Shown in pieces: positions 32,714-48,683 of a stretch of DNA of 64,000 nt. The position numbers and the translations under genes were made by a program. The notes beneath the pieces were generated by a model. The model was not told the origin of the DNA and did not search any database. It saw only the letters and a list, made by a program, of their open reading frames with translations. Position 1 is the stretch's first letter, and every line of letters begins with the position of its first letter. The DNA comes from Terana coerulea (lineage: Eukaryota; Basidiomycota; Agaricomycetes; Polyporales; Phanerochaetaceae): assembly GCA_024811115.1 (NCBI GenBank), contig JAKOGH010000776.1, positions 372,001 through 436,000 of the forward strand. The letters run 5' to 3'.

Positions 32714-33761
32714 ATGGCTCAGCTGAGGATTCTTACCGATGCGCAAAGTCTCGTGCCTCCTGAAAGCCCTGCAATACACCTGCCCGATGGAAACGAGCAG
32801 GAGCCTGTCGGGGACGCCGACTCCTCTGACGTGGACTCGCTCTTCGACGAACCCATGGAAATGTCGCCGACGGACGTACTAGAGGATCTAGAAACAGTTT
32901 CTAGCGCATACAATGAGCCAGAAAAGCCCAATGACATGCTCCCGGCGTCCCGTTTAGGCCCTCCAATACCTGGTCTTTATTTCGATCCGCACATCCTGCT
33001 TCCGGATGAATTGGCGGAGAGTTTATTGCAGAAATGCATCGACACGTACTTTCGGGAGGACGGGGTCAACCAGGTCATGTTATTTGAGCGTGTCTCGACA
33101 GCAGACGACGCGTCATCATCCGGTACGCTACATATTACGGCCAGATGTCCGCGGAATCTCATGCCATGTCGGTCTAGACGAGCCACCAAAAATTGCGCGC
33201 GGCAGCTCGGGCATCCCTCCATTTCTACGAGACCTACTAGTAACGCTATCCACACACCTCGAGCCTCTCCTCCCACAGGAAACGCACGCGTTACTGTTCC
33301 CGCCATCGCAAAGCACTGCGCACGCGCGGCAGGTCATCCTAAACTTCTACGCGCCCAGCGAGGGCATCACGCCCCACGTTGACCTGCTCGACCGCTTCGG
33401 CGACGGCATTCTAGGTGTGAGCCTCGGCAGCGGCTGCGTCATGCGCTTCGCCCGTGCGGCGCCGCCGTCCGCGCCCCCAGCGACCGACGATCCGGATGAA
33501 AGAGAGGAGGCAGCGGATGCGAAGGACGGCGCATGGGCCGTGTTTCTGCCGCACGGGAGCATGTATGTAATGTCGGGGGAAGCTCGCTACGGCTGGACGC
33601 ACGGCATCGACGGGCGCACGGAGGATTGGGTGCAGGACTGCGTCGGGTCCTCGGCGGGACGGTGGGTTATGCGGTCGATCCGGGTCAGCATCACCTTCCG
33701 GTGGCTGCTGCCAGGTGCGGACGTCGTAGGAGGCTCAGCCGATCCTGTCTCTCAGTATTGA
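32714..33761 (+). CDS. AlkB-like 2-oxoglutarate/Fe(II) dioxygenase
   Basis: AlkB-family oxygenase of the kind that demethylates nucleic acids or, in some members, proteins. Exon 1 is 32714-33089 and exon 2 33145-33761; the sum is 993 nt, 330 residues. The metal-binding set is visible: His203 and Asp205 in GITPHVDLL, and His278 in YGWTHGID. The oxoglutarate arginine lies in RSIRVSITFRWL. The core GDGILGVSLGSGCVMRF and FLPHGSMYVMSGEARYGW are typical. The 55-nt intron (33090-33144, donor GTGTCT) is preferred over a 22-nt GTACGC...CAG alternative that gives the same downstream frame, because all other introns here are about 50 nt. The N-terminal 75 residues are acidic and not conserved. Substrate cannot be predicted. 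Confidence 0.85.
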
Positions 33762-33999
33762 GTAACTGCGTTGCATGGTACAGGTACATTTGCTGATACA
33801 GTATGTGATGTATGATACTTGCGACCCGGAAAAACGATAACGATTAAACAAGAAGTGGAATACAAAGGATGCAGGATTGACTTCTGGACAACGTACAAAG
33901 CGGTAGGGCAGGATCTGTGCTGAGTCCCTTCTCATATCTTCATTGATCATCGTGACATCGGGATGACATCAACCCTGGACCGGAACAAATTGCGACAAT

Positions 34000-34502
34000 C
34001 TAATTTCCGCCACGAAGAGCGAGCACCAAGTGCAGTACGGCACCAGCAGTTATGCCGAAGTCGCGTGCTGTCTTATCGTCTGGCCTGGAAAGAAGGTCGT
34101 AAATCTTCTGCGCAGTCATAGTCATCTGCGTAGCAAGACGTACATTTGCCTTCCACCGAAAATGAGACGCTGCTGTGGCGGTGGCACTCCCGACTGCTCC
34201 TCTACTTTCTCCTTGATACGTGTGATCTAAGCGGCGCAACCGTACTCGTGAGTGGCGGGTCCTTGAAGTAGCAGTGGCTGTGGCACTCACCTTGTCATCG
34301 GGGTCGATATCAAGCTCGATCTATGTTGGAGAATGAAAAAGAGACCAGTGAGCAAGTGTTCTACACGTTCCTACCCGGTCTCGCGTGCCCGATGGACGTG
34401 CTTACCTCCTTGCCAGTGAGTGTCTGCGCGGATGCAGATCAGTTTGCCTGCATGTATGCTATTATAGCAATCGCAGTTACGTACCTTAACCTTAATAAGC
34501 AT
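34000..34502 (-). CDS. RUB1: NEDD8/Rub1 ubiquitin-like modifier
   Basis: NEDD8 precursor, the modifier of cullins. Five exons (34485-34502, 34406-34423, 34291-34320, 34144-34226, 34000-34084) total 234 nt and 77 residues: [20 protein letters not shown] continuing to [18 protein letters not shown], then [20 protein letters not shown] and ALRGG-N. The last Asn must be removed to expose Gly-Gly. The first two exons are 18 nt each and the third 30 nt, so most of the N-terminal half comes from very short exons. Introns are 59-85 nt. Ala72 in LALRGG is the NEDD8-type residue (ubiquitin has Arg). Confidence 0.95.
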
Positions 34503-35614
34503 CCTGACTCGGTGTTCGGACGGGTTGGAAGGCGGTAGGAGCACGCAGAGGAAAGAAAGGCCTGCAGAAGGAGCAGGTCACGGCAAGAGTGGCAAGCCCA
34601 GTGAAGCGCCCTAGGACGCGTCCACCGATTAGGAAGCGAATCACCACGTGGTGCTCGGCGTTGCCCGCAACGTCGCTTGGTGGCGTCGCCGAGTTGAAAG
34701 TCGACCTGCTCAGAGACCGCGACGAATGTCAAGCTGTGTATTTGTGAGTGGTGATCTCAGAAAACAGAATTTAATTAATTCAGCTCAAGATTATCGTTAG
34801 AATGCTTGTATGCTTGCTCGGTCATCGCTTTGTTATAAATCGTTTCTACATGCACAACGGCTTGCACGACTGAAGCAACGCTTGCGATGCTCTCCAAATA
34901 CCCGCACAAGAGAATGAAACGATGTCCGGATGAAGACTCCTTAACATGTCTGATTTGCTGTGTCATCTTCTGGATGGGACTTTCAGTTAATCATACACTA
35001 ACGAGCGGTGATCATTAACTACACAAGTTTTTCATGCGGCGAAGATCAGTGTTCATTTCTCGCATACCTCGGATGTTGCCTCAACAGTTTATCGCAAGCT
35101 CAAGAGCGGGCGCGGGGCCCCACGGCCCTTGGGATTGAATAGCAGTGCGTCCGACTTTTCACCGTATACCGCCCAGGCCGTGTGATCTCACTCCCTTACA
35201 GATGCAGGAACATACCCGTCCCGCCATTCCGTCCTTGGTTTCCTGAGCTTCCGAGAGCAATGTCTTGAGATCGTCCTCACGATAGAAGCCCAGATTCACA
35301 AACATGCGTCTTGTACGTCCCTCGCAAGCAGTCGAGCTTCCACGCACACTGATTGCACAGACTCAAAGTTTGCACTACATCACACGCCGTGCCTCCTGAA
35401 TGACGAACAACGCGTCTATTTCCGCCAAGACTCAGTGCCCGGGGTTTTCCTGGAGATTCGATACGTACACGACGCCACCAGGTGTACCACCAGACCTGCG
35501 GCACTGCTTCACGGGTGAAAAGCTCATAAAGCAGCCAGCGGTGCGGCGGGCTCTGATAAAGGCCCAGGTATCTGACCTGCTCAAGTCGACCGCTTCGTCT
35601 TGCAAATTCCAGCC
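34503..35614. other. 1.1-kb divergent intergenic region
   Basis: Between the NEDD8 start and the sugar transporter start. Short frames exist but none shows conserved sequence or typical splice continuation. Confidence 0.45.
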
Positions 35615-37885
35615 ATGGCCGTCGGAGGCAGCGCACGGACCGACCCCATTATCGAACGCTTTGTTGCGGACGACAAGGTACCATGGTACCAGAAGCGCAA
35701 CTTGCGCATGCTGTACCTGCTCATGTTCCCGACATGCATTGGCATCGAGATGACCAGCGGGTGAGTCGCAGATTTTTGCCTCTATCGGAGCCAGAGTTGA
35801 TCACTTCCCTTCAGATTCGACTCGTCCATGATGAACGGCTTACAGGCAGTCGATTCATGGGAAGCCTGTGAGCAATGCTTATACACATACTGGTTTACAT
35901 GACCTACACTGCTCCTAGTCTTCCACAATCCTAACTCTGACAACCCTTGGCCTCATGTCATCGTTGTATTCGCTTGGCTCGATTGCTTCACTGCCCTTCG
36001 TCCCATTTGTCTCCGACAAGTTGGGTCGTAGGAAGGCCATCCTATTTGGCAGCCTTATCATGATGGTTGGTGCTATCTTGCAAGCAGCTGCACAGGACTG
36101 TAAGTTTGCTCTCATATGATTCAGCTCAGTACTCACAGGAGTAAACAGTCGCCATGTTCGTCATCGGGCGTTTCCTGCTGGGCTTCGGTATCCCATTCGC
36201 AATCGTCGCCGCCTCCTCCATGATCGGAGAGCTGTCCTACCCCAAAGAACGTGCCCGGATTGGTTCTCTATTCAACGCGTCTTGGTTCATTGGTACGTCC
36301 ACGCACCCCCAGCACCTAAGTGCTCACGCTTAACAACCCGTTTCAGGTGCTATCGTGGCCGCTGGCGTTACCCTCGGCACCTTCGCTATGAAGTCCACAT
36401 GGGGTTGGCGTATACCTTCGTTGCTGCAAATATGCCCCAGTCTACTCCAGGTCGCCTTCATCTGGTTCCTCCCAGAGTCACCTCGGTGAGTCACAAATCC
36501 TATCAACCTCCTGCTCCTGACCAAACTCGATTGCCGCCAGTTGGCTTATCTCGAAGGGCAAAGGCGAAGAGGCGTATGCTGTTCTTGCCAAGTTTCACGC
36601 CGAAGGTGACCTGGATTCGCCCTTCGTCAAGGCCGAGTAAGAAAGATCTGCCATATCCACCTGCTTCGGCAACTGACCTTCGTTCAAGGTATGCTGAAAT
36701 TGAAGCTACACTCGAGCTGGAGAAGGAGAACTCAAAGTCTGGCTGGAAAGATATGATCGCTACTCCAGGTATGATCCTTTCAGTTGTCAAAGGGTGATGC
36801 AATGAAACGACCCCAACTCAGGAATGCGCAAGCGTCTCCTGATAGCTTCGTTCCTCGGTCTCGCCACGCAATGGTCCGGAAATGGATTGACTTCGTGCGT
36901 TATGCGCATATATGCACCCCTCAAAGCAACGATGCTAACGGCTCTGCAGATACTTCCTCTCAAAGATCCTGGACAACGTCGGTATCCACGACAATAGGGT
37001 AAAGAGTGAGATAAACCTCGCCATGACATGCTGGGGATTCATCAACGCAACGACGTTCGCCCTTACTGCTACTCGCTTCAAGCGTAGGTCGACGTATATG
37101 GTATGCCTAACCCACGTCTAAGAAAATACTCCCGCTGAGTGCATCATAGACCTGCACTATTTCCTTACTCCTCATCTTCACGGGATGGACGATCGCAAGC
37201 GCACGATACGCTTTGGATGGTGACCAGGCATCGTCACGCGCTGTGATTGCGTAAGTCTTCACTACCTCTCTTCTCTCGGACCTCCTCGTTAACTTTCCGT
37301 TTAGATTTATCTTCCTGTATAGCCCGGCGTACAACATCGGATACAACGCTCTTACTTATAGTACGTCCTGTTACCTATTTCGTAGTTTCTGCTTGCTGAT
37401 TACGTTCGCAGCGTACCTCGTCGAGCTGTTCCCATTCCACTCCCGCTCCAAGGGTATCGCTATCTTCCAGTGGTGGGGCCGTGCGGCAGGCTTCTTCAAC
37501 CAGTTCGTCAACCCCATCGGTATCGCCAATGCTGGTATGTGTCAGATGCAATCTTGTCATGTTGTGGAAATTAATAGCGATGGGACAGGATGGAAGTACT
37601 ACATCAGCTATGTCGTTGTCCTGGCTTTCGAGGTCGTCTTCGTTTGGTTCATGTTCCCTGAAACCTCTGGACGCTCGCTGGAGGAGCTGGCCTTCTGTAT
37701 GTCGCTTTGCTCCTGCTAGCTATGCATGGTTAACTGACATGATCTTAGTGTACGAGGACAACATGCAAGAGCTCCAGAAGAAGCGCGTGGAGCAGGAGAT
37801 GAAGGAAGACCCAACCCCTGTTACACCGGGAAGCAAAAGCATCGACAAGGACCACGATGCGTACCACTTCGAGACCGCCCGGTAG
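35615..37885 (+). CDS. MFS sugar transporter (hexose/lactose-permease type)
   Basis: Twelve-helix sugar porter of the plasma membrane. Fourteen exons: 35615-35760, 35815-35867, 35919-36099, 36149-36292, 36347-36485, 36541-36636, 36689-36768, 36822-36894, 36950-37100, 37150-37250, 37305-37360, 37412-37534, 37589-37696, 37749-37885. Family signatures: SDKLGRRKAILFG, VIGRFLLGFG, PESPRWLIS, YLVELFPFHSRSKG, PETSGRSLEEL. The C-terminus is charged and ends HFETAR. Exon 3 carries one base too many near 35939-35945 (GACAACCC where GACACCC restores TLGLMSSLYSLGS); with it corrected the protein has 528 residues. It resembles lactose-permease-like and other basidiomycete sugar porters, but the substrate is undetermined. 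Confidence 0.9.
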
Positions 37886-38711
37886 GCGTATGTACCTGGC
37901 GACCATTGTGGTCCCAGGCTTGTCTTTCACCGCGTGACAGTTGGTACCTGTGTTGCATATCTCTTGGCGTTTGCTCTGAATCAACCCCTGTAAATTACCT
38001 CCATGGCTGTGCTACTTATGAGCACTTTTGAGGTGAATGTAGTTTTAATGAAAGCCCAAGCGTCGTATACCCTCCGCTGCCTCTGACCAAGAGGCGAGCG
38101 AAAGTCAAGCGCCTGACACTGACCTCCCATTGCGATCAAATCCTCTATAGCCCCTCGACGGCGCGTCCGTTCGTCGTAAAATTACATGACCGTGGCAGCA
38201 AGTAGCACAAAAGGGTACGTTATGTATAGCAGAATTGCAAAATTGTAATGCTTGAGCCTGTAGAAGCCAAATACCCACGACTACTCCACACATCAAAGTT
38301 TTCTGTCCAAATTTGGAAAAGAAGTTTTGCGAATAACTCGGCGAGGTCTCCCATTATACCCATAATTTTGTCATATTCAGATAGCCAGACATCGATAATA
38401 GATACCTTTGTGAAGTTCCGAAGGCGAACGGATGAGAACTCAATGAACTACATTCCCGCAAAGTTGATGTCTCTACGCGCGCTTAAGAGGTCGGTTTCCC
38501 GATTCAGATCTTGCACGCCTCTTGCCTCTGACTCCGGACAAGCTGGCGCCTCCCGTATGTCAGACGACCTGCGGGAACGTGCATCATGAAGCCATCCAAG
38601 CGCCCAGGTCGTTCTGGTTATTTACCAACTTCCATCATGGCTTCGCACGACAGACGACTATCCCTTCCTCTTACCAGGCCAAACCCCACCGCACGGTAGA
38701 GACCCGCAGAG
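37886..38711. other. Intergenic region
   Basis: 3' flank of the transporter and promoter of the thioesterase gene; no supported gene. Confidence 0.45.
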
Positions 38712-39473
38712 ATGGCAGAGAAGAAGGGTGAGATGGACTCGGTCGCGCAGAGCATGCGCAGCGCAAAGGGGAACGTGCCGCAGGCCGCGAAGGACCTCAT
38801 CGCGGGCTGGTGGACCGACGCCACGCAGTCGCAGGGCTTTGCGCGGTCGGTGTGCGACGGGCTGACGGTGACGGACATGTTTGCGCTCGCGAACCCGGAA
38901 GTGCCAGGGAAGAAGAAGGTCGCCAAGATGGTATTCGAGATCGACGTGCAGCAAGGTGCGCTTTGCTGGGGCTCTGAGGTCTTGAGAGGTGCGCTGATTG
39001 GTGTCGCGCTCTGCAGACATGTGCAACTACCTGGGAGCTATGCACGGCGGATGCACGTCGTTCTTGATTGATTTGTGTGTACAACAGGCTTTAACACGGC
39101 TGTGTGCTGACCTTTGTGTAGGTGCACGTCTCTCGTGCTCAATCTGAATGCTGCGATCACCAACCCAGACCAGTCTCGGCATGTTTCCTTGTCCTTGAAT
39201 GTCACCTTCCACGCCCCCGCTATTGTGTGAGCAAAGAGTATCTCACTCGCAGTGCATGCACCAATCATATTTGTAGCGGATCGAAGTTAAGGATCATCAG
39301 CAACACTACCGCGTTCGGAGCTCGCGTCATGACTGCTCGAGCAGAGGTTCGCCTACTATGCACCTCTCCGTGTCACATCGCTGAATTCGCAACAGATATA
39401 CGATGTGACGAATGGCCGGATAGTGGCGACTGGTCTGCACATCAAAATGCCTCCGTCTATGCCTAAGCTTTGA
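38712..39473 (+). CDS. Hotdog-fold thioesterase (ACOT13/PaaI-like)
   Basis: Acyl-CoA thioesterase-like protein. Five exons (38712-38955, 39017-39074, 39122-39226, 39277-39346, 39396-39473) sum to 555 nt, 184 residues, no frame break. The hallmark GAMHGGCTSFLIDLCTSLVL contains the HGG loop and downstream Asp used by this family. It is followed by VSLSLNVTFHAPAIV, LRIISNTTAFGARVMTARAE and DVTNGRIVATGLHIK, the remaining strands of one hotdog domain. The N-terminal ~60 residues are helical and charged. A diverged paralog lies 2 kb downstream (41571-42427) with the same intron positions. Confidence 0.88.
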
Positions 39474-39581
39474 GTTAACTTTGCATGTTTCATCGGAATG
39501 CTGTTGGAACAGGGTGTTATAATATACAATTGTGCTTGTATGTTTGTACAGTAAGTCCGTGGTTACTTTTGGTTGCGACAT

Positions 39582-40958
39582 TCACGCCTTGTGAGCCACC
39601 CTCCGAACGGCTCCCATCCAGCGCCGCAGGTGTTTCTGAATCATGTCCTCCTTCCCATCCATCTTCCTCGACCCTGGTTGGTAACCAGTCATCCCATGAA
39701 GGTCCGCGACCAGCGCAAGACGAGGGACCGAGTCTGGCAGGTCCGTTGCCAGCGAGAGAGGCGTAAAGGGCCCGTGGCTCTCCTCCGACGATGACCCTTC
39801 CGATGAAGTGTGTTGGTTGATGAATGCGCTTTGCCAGCCGCATCCATCCGCGCCGTCGAGCGGGACAGATGTCAATTCCGCCGTGGGTGTTCTCGCAGAG
39901 GGAGACTCGAGCGTGACTTCCTCGAAGTCGAGGCCGACCTCCTGGATTTCCGGCTCGCGCAGCGATGCCTGGAACGTACGGTCGGCCAGACGAATGTAAT
40001 CTGGGACATCGTCTTCCGGGAAGAAGGTGCGGATGTTGAGCATGGCGCAGCGGATCTCGTCGATGGAAAGGCGAGTAGAGGGATTGGGATCGAGGATGCG
40101 TGAGAGGAGAGTCGCGGCGTCATTCGAGATGGCGAGCACTGAGGCGAGGTAAATCTCGCGGAACTTTAATGTACTGCGCGAAGCCTTCGTCTCTGGCAAT
40201 GCTGGCCATGTGCCATGGGTTGCGCCCGGTGAGAATGTTGATGAGGATGACCCCGAGAGCCCAGACGTCCGAGCGCTGCGTTGAGTATGGCCCTGAACGA
40301 TCCAGCGTCCCAATGCATTCTAGGGTTACCAAGGTCAGCGACTTCCTGTTGTAGCGTGAAGAGGGAAGGACTAACCTGGGCTCATGTAGTGCGAGCTGCC
40401 ACAGCCGTAGCTGTGGTCTTCAGCGATCTGCGTTGCAAGGCCGAAGTCTGAGATGAAGAACCGAGTGTCTTTTGAGGAGCAAAGGATGTTCTCGGGTTTC
40501 AAGTCTCGGTGGGCGATCCCGGTCTGGTGGCAGCCCTCCATAGCATCGAGGAGCTGGAGGAAGGCAGCCTTGACGGCGAGGTCGTTCCCAGCGAAAGCCT
40601 GCCGGTCGACGATGGCACCAAAGAGGTCGCCGCCTTCATGAAAGTCCATCACGAGGTAGACATAGAACTCCTCCTCGATGACATGGTGCAGCGTCGTGAT
40701 GTTGGGGTGATGCGACATGGCGCGGTGGAAGGCGATTTCGCGCTCCTGGAGGTCTGCGTACTCGGTACCCGACTTGTGCTTCAGTTGGCACTTGACGGCG
40801 TAAAAGGTAGGGTTGTCCAGAGGGGTAGACATGTCCCAGGCGACGTAGACGACGCCGTAAGCACCAGTGCCTACGACGCGAACGAAGCGCAGCTTGATGG
40901 CTGCAGACTCGAGAGTGTAGCCGACCTGCATCGGTAGGATTGAGCTGAGGGCGACCAT
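39582..40958 (-). CDS. Serine/threonine protein kinase (Ran1/Ksp1-like)
   Basis: Eukaryotic protein kinase in two exons (40376-40958 and 39582-40319; 56-nt intron with AG at 40320-40321). All core motifs are present: Gly loop VGTGAYGVVYVAW, catalytic Lys in YAVKCQLK, HRDLKPENIL, SDFGLATQI, and the P+1 segment YMSPECIGTL followed by DVWALGVILINILTG. The kinase core resembles the fungal Ran1/Sks1/Ksp1 group. The final lobe (LASVLAISNDAATLLSRILD, PSTRLSIDEIR) is in a different frame from the preceding DEGFAQYI. One base too many lies at about 40166-40175; correcting it gives 439 residues. The C-terminal ~110 residues are Ser/Glu-rich and unconserved. Confidence 0.85.
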
Positions 40959-41570
40959 CTGAGTTTCACAGACTGCGAAGTAGTTGCGAGAATGAGTGAG
41001 TTGTTGGAATGAGTGGATATTATAAAAGACATTGGAGTCAAATGTTGCCGTCGATTTATACATTTTCTGCGAGGCGGATAGCGGAATGACGAGCAGCAAG
41101 TCTAGGAAGCAAATGCGGGCGGGAGCAAATCTCGTCGATCGGAAGCAGGTTTAGCCTCTTCGGCGCTTACCGATTAGGAAGGTGTAGTAATGATCATTTG
41201 AGTTGCCGCGGCGGCGGCATCCGGCGTTCAAGCGGCAGCGCCGCTTTGCCTTCTTGTTCCTCCTCGGTGTGTGTTCAGTATACGCAGAGTCTTCAGGATT
41301 CACCGTGCTATGTCGGCGCTCGAGACCATGACTGGCGGAACGAGAAGTATCCTCAAATTGTCCTGTATCAGCGTTTAACTCACTGAATTAAAGCACGTGG
41401 TTTGCATTGTCTCCCAGGGTCGCCTGAGTCCACGCTGATGTGCGCGTACGCTCCTTTGACTGAGACCAACACCGCTCAAGGCTGCTCGTGGTACATAAAG
41501 GTAGTTCATGCGCGAATGAGTCGACGCCCGATCCGCTGAGTAATGCTAACCCCGTCCCAAGCTCTTAAAC
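40959..41570. other. Divergent promoter region, kinase / thioesterase-like gene
   Basis: No supported gene. Contains a CGGCGGCGGCAT-type GC stretch near 41208. Confidence 0.45.
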
Positions 41571-42427
41571 ATGTCAGATCCGCTCGCACGCCTCCGGACA
41601 TTGCCCAAGGCAGGCCCGCCGAATAACGATGTCCTGAGTGTGCGGGGCAACTGCACTGATGAAGTGAAGCAATTGAACATGAATGCATTGGCGTACTATA
41701 GCGCAAGCGGGACCACACTCTTCGGAGGAGACCAGGCGAAGCATCTAAAGCTGGTAGAAGCGAACGTATATCAGCGACATATAAGCTCAGAACAAGCTCC
41801 AGAATCGGCCGTCATGGAAGCACAGGGGGTGTACGAAGTTGAGGTACAAGAAAGTAAGCCTGTACCGGTTTCTTACAGAATATATACCAGTAACTACTCA
41901 CCCATTTAATATAGACATGCTGAACAGAGATGGTGGCACGGTCGCCGGAGCTTGTATTGCACATTTCTTTGACATGTAAGTTGGGGGATCGTGCCAAGCT
42001 AGTTGTTTGATAAGTAATTGTGTTTCTATGCCCAGCTGTACTTCTGGAGGGCTGTACCTCTTGGGCGCGGTCATCGGCAGGGATACTGGAGGCGCGTCTA
42101 CTGCCCTTGAAGTCAAGTTCCACGGTCCCGCCTTGCTGTAAGTCAGTGCCATTTATGACCTCCAATCAGATTAGTTGACGTTTAGAAAATCAGTGGTACT
42201 GTGTTGAGCATCATCACCACTTCAATAACCGCGAAGGGTAAGATAGTATATTGCCGAGGCGAGGTAAGCATTTGCTGGATATTGCTATATATACACGCGT
42301 AAGCTGACGGCTCCTGTCGCAGATGTACAACAAGAAGACCGGGAAACTGATTGCGTCTGGCGTACACTCTGTCATGCCCCTGGTTTCGCACAGAGATGCT
42401 GCGATTAAAGCAGCGGCCAGGCTATAG
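41571..42427 (+). CDS. Hotdog-fold protein, diverged thioesterase paralog
   Basis: Paralog of the gene at 38712-39473: five exons with matching phases (41571-41853, 41915-41975, 42036-42137, 42194-42263, 42323-42427), 621 nt, 206 residues, intact. Shared features are the phase-1 first exon, TALEVKFHGPALL, VLSIITTSITAKGKIVYCRGE and NKKTGKLIASGVH. At the active-site loop, where the neighbour has GAMHGGCTSFLIDL, this protein has GGTVAGACIAHFFDM, so the catalytic HGG is replaced by VAG. It may be a non-catalytic or altered-specificity member. The N-terminal ~80 residues share no recognisable motif. Confidence 0.8.
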
Positions 42428-42534
42428 GATGCTTCAATATATTCTCCATCTATAGCACGGTTGTTCTATGTAGATTTTTGATGTACGATTCTATAGTGAT
42501 CTAGTGCAGCGTTCAAGTTGAGCAGCTTAGCTGC

Positions 42535-43327
42535 TCATGCGGTTTGCTTCTGGAGGTATCCGGTGAGTTTCTCAAGCGCACGGCCTCTATGCGAGCAAGC
42601 GTTTTTCTCCTCTTCCGACATCTCCGCGAACCTGAAGATGAGTGTCAGCCAATGCGGAAAGCACTTGCAGCGAAGCTCGTACGTTTTTCCTGTGCCGTTC
42701 ACTTCAAAGACCGGGTTCCAACCCGAACTTTCCTGAGCCGCGTGGGGGAACGATCTTGCCATCGACGCGCCCTTCAAAGAGGATAGGCTCGCTGCCAGGA
42801 CCTGCACTGTATGCAAATGTACACAGCGCCCACGCAGCATTCGTAGGGAAGCCCTGCAAAAGCGTGTTGAGACCTGAGCCAGGTCGAATCAGGCGTAAAA
42901 TTTTATGTCAGAGGGCGAGAAGTCCTCACCTTCAAGGCCGAGATCCCTCAAGAAGAATTTGATGTAAGGTCCAGGAAGGCCGTTCATGGCTTCAAAGCAG
43001 AGGGCGGTGTCTTCTGTGATGCAAGGTCCTTGGAGGATCTCTGCAGCTTTACGGCATTTCTCTTTGGCAATCTCTTCGGTAGTGCCCTGAATTTCTGGCA
43101 CTTGAAACCAATTCACTCAGTATGAAGTCATATGAATGCACTAGACGATTATAAGCATACCGTCGAGATCCTGCGACGTGAGCTCGACATCCGCATTTGC
43201 TGACAGTATAGCTCTGACTTCCTGAAGCTTCATACGATTTCCCGTGACGAAAACTGATTACATGGAGATAAGCCCTAGAGGATGGCATACTCAGAAGTCA
43301 ACACATACCGAGTCTTTGAGGAGCCAT
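42535..43327 (-). CDS. HAM1: Inosine triphosphate pyrophosphatase (HAM1/ITPA)
   Basis: House-cleaning enzyme that hydrolyses ITP, dITP and XTP to monophosphates. Five exons: 43309-43327, 43161-43253, 42930-43100, 42683-42873, 42535-42631. Conserved motifs: [13 protein letters not shown] (substrate-binding TGN), [20 protein letters not shown] with the catalytic Asp, [20 protein letters not shown], and [10 protein letters not shown]. Intron 2 uses an AAG acceptor. One extra base sits near 42719-42722 (minus strand GGGTTGGAACCC where FGWNPVFE needs GGGTGGAAC). With it removed the coding sequence is 570 nt, 189 residues, the usual length for the family. Confidence 0.92.
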
Positions 43328-43795
43328 TTCAGTCTGAGCTGCCAGTGAGGTATGGGACTGATGTCTGGTGTTTAGATGAGAGGAGCTCTTTAACAGCTCA
43401 GAATATATTCTGTGCCGTAGAGATAACAAGGTAACACGGGGCTTCGCATCCGAACAATTCGTGAGTCATGATGACGAGAGTGTACATACAACAGACAAAC
43501 ATACTACATATCACAGCTCGCGAGGAGAAGAGGAATGACTCGGTTGGGTCAGTAAGACGTGACGTATTCGCATTACAATCGAGATTAGATGCAGTCAATA
43601 ACAGAGCTTATGATGAGCGTAAGCTATTACTTACCCGAGTAAGAAAGGCGAGCGTGGCCCTTTTTGAAAGAGCGTCAATTTCTAATGCGAAAAGACTACC
43701 CCTAAACTCATTAACCGCTTGACGCGTCGACGGCGCGCCGCTCGTTGACCACAGCCACGATCATATCCGCCGACGCCTCGAGCTCGCGCTGCAAC
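43328..43795. other. Divergent promoter region, HAM1 / SMC5
   Basis: 468 bp between two divergent starts; no other gene supported. Confidence 0.5.
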
Positions 43796-48443
<4,648 letters not shown>

Positions 48444-48683
48444 TTGCTCTCCTGTCCGTGCTATGATTATTCCGATGTATATATTCGCGTCTTCAGACGC
48501 TTCTCGTACATGTATCTACTGCTGTCATAAGCTAATAGCGTACGGTAGACTTCATTAGTGTGTTTTCAATGTACCTGTTCATAGTCATCGTTGAGAATTC
48601 TGTCCAACCTTAGTGTGATGTGTTTGTCACGCCCATGCCGTTGCCGTCCATTTGTGCATAAGCCTAACACAACCGTCGAGGGA

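Noticed and set aside
33122..33143. 22-nt intron GTACGC...CAG in the AlkB-like gene
   Set aside because: Shorter than any plausible spliceosomal intron here. A 55-nt intron (33090-33144) ending at the same acceptor gives the same downstream frame.
34775..34966. 63-codon minus-strand frame as a small gene
   Set aside because: AT-rich intergenic sequence with no conserved motif or splice continuation.
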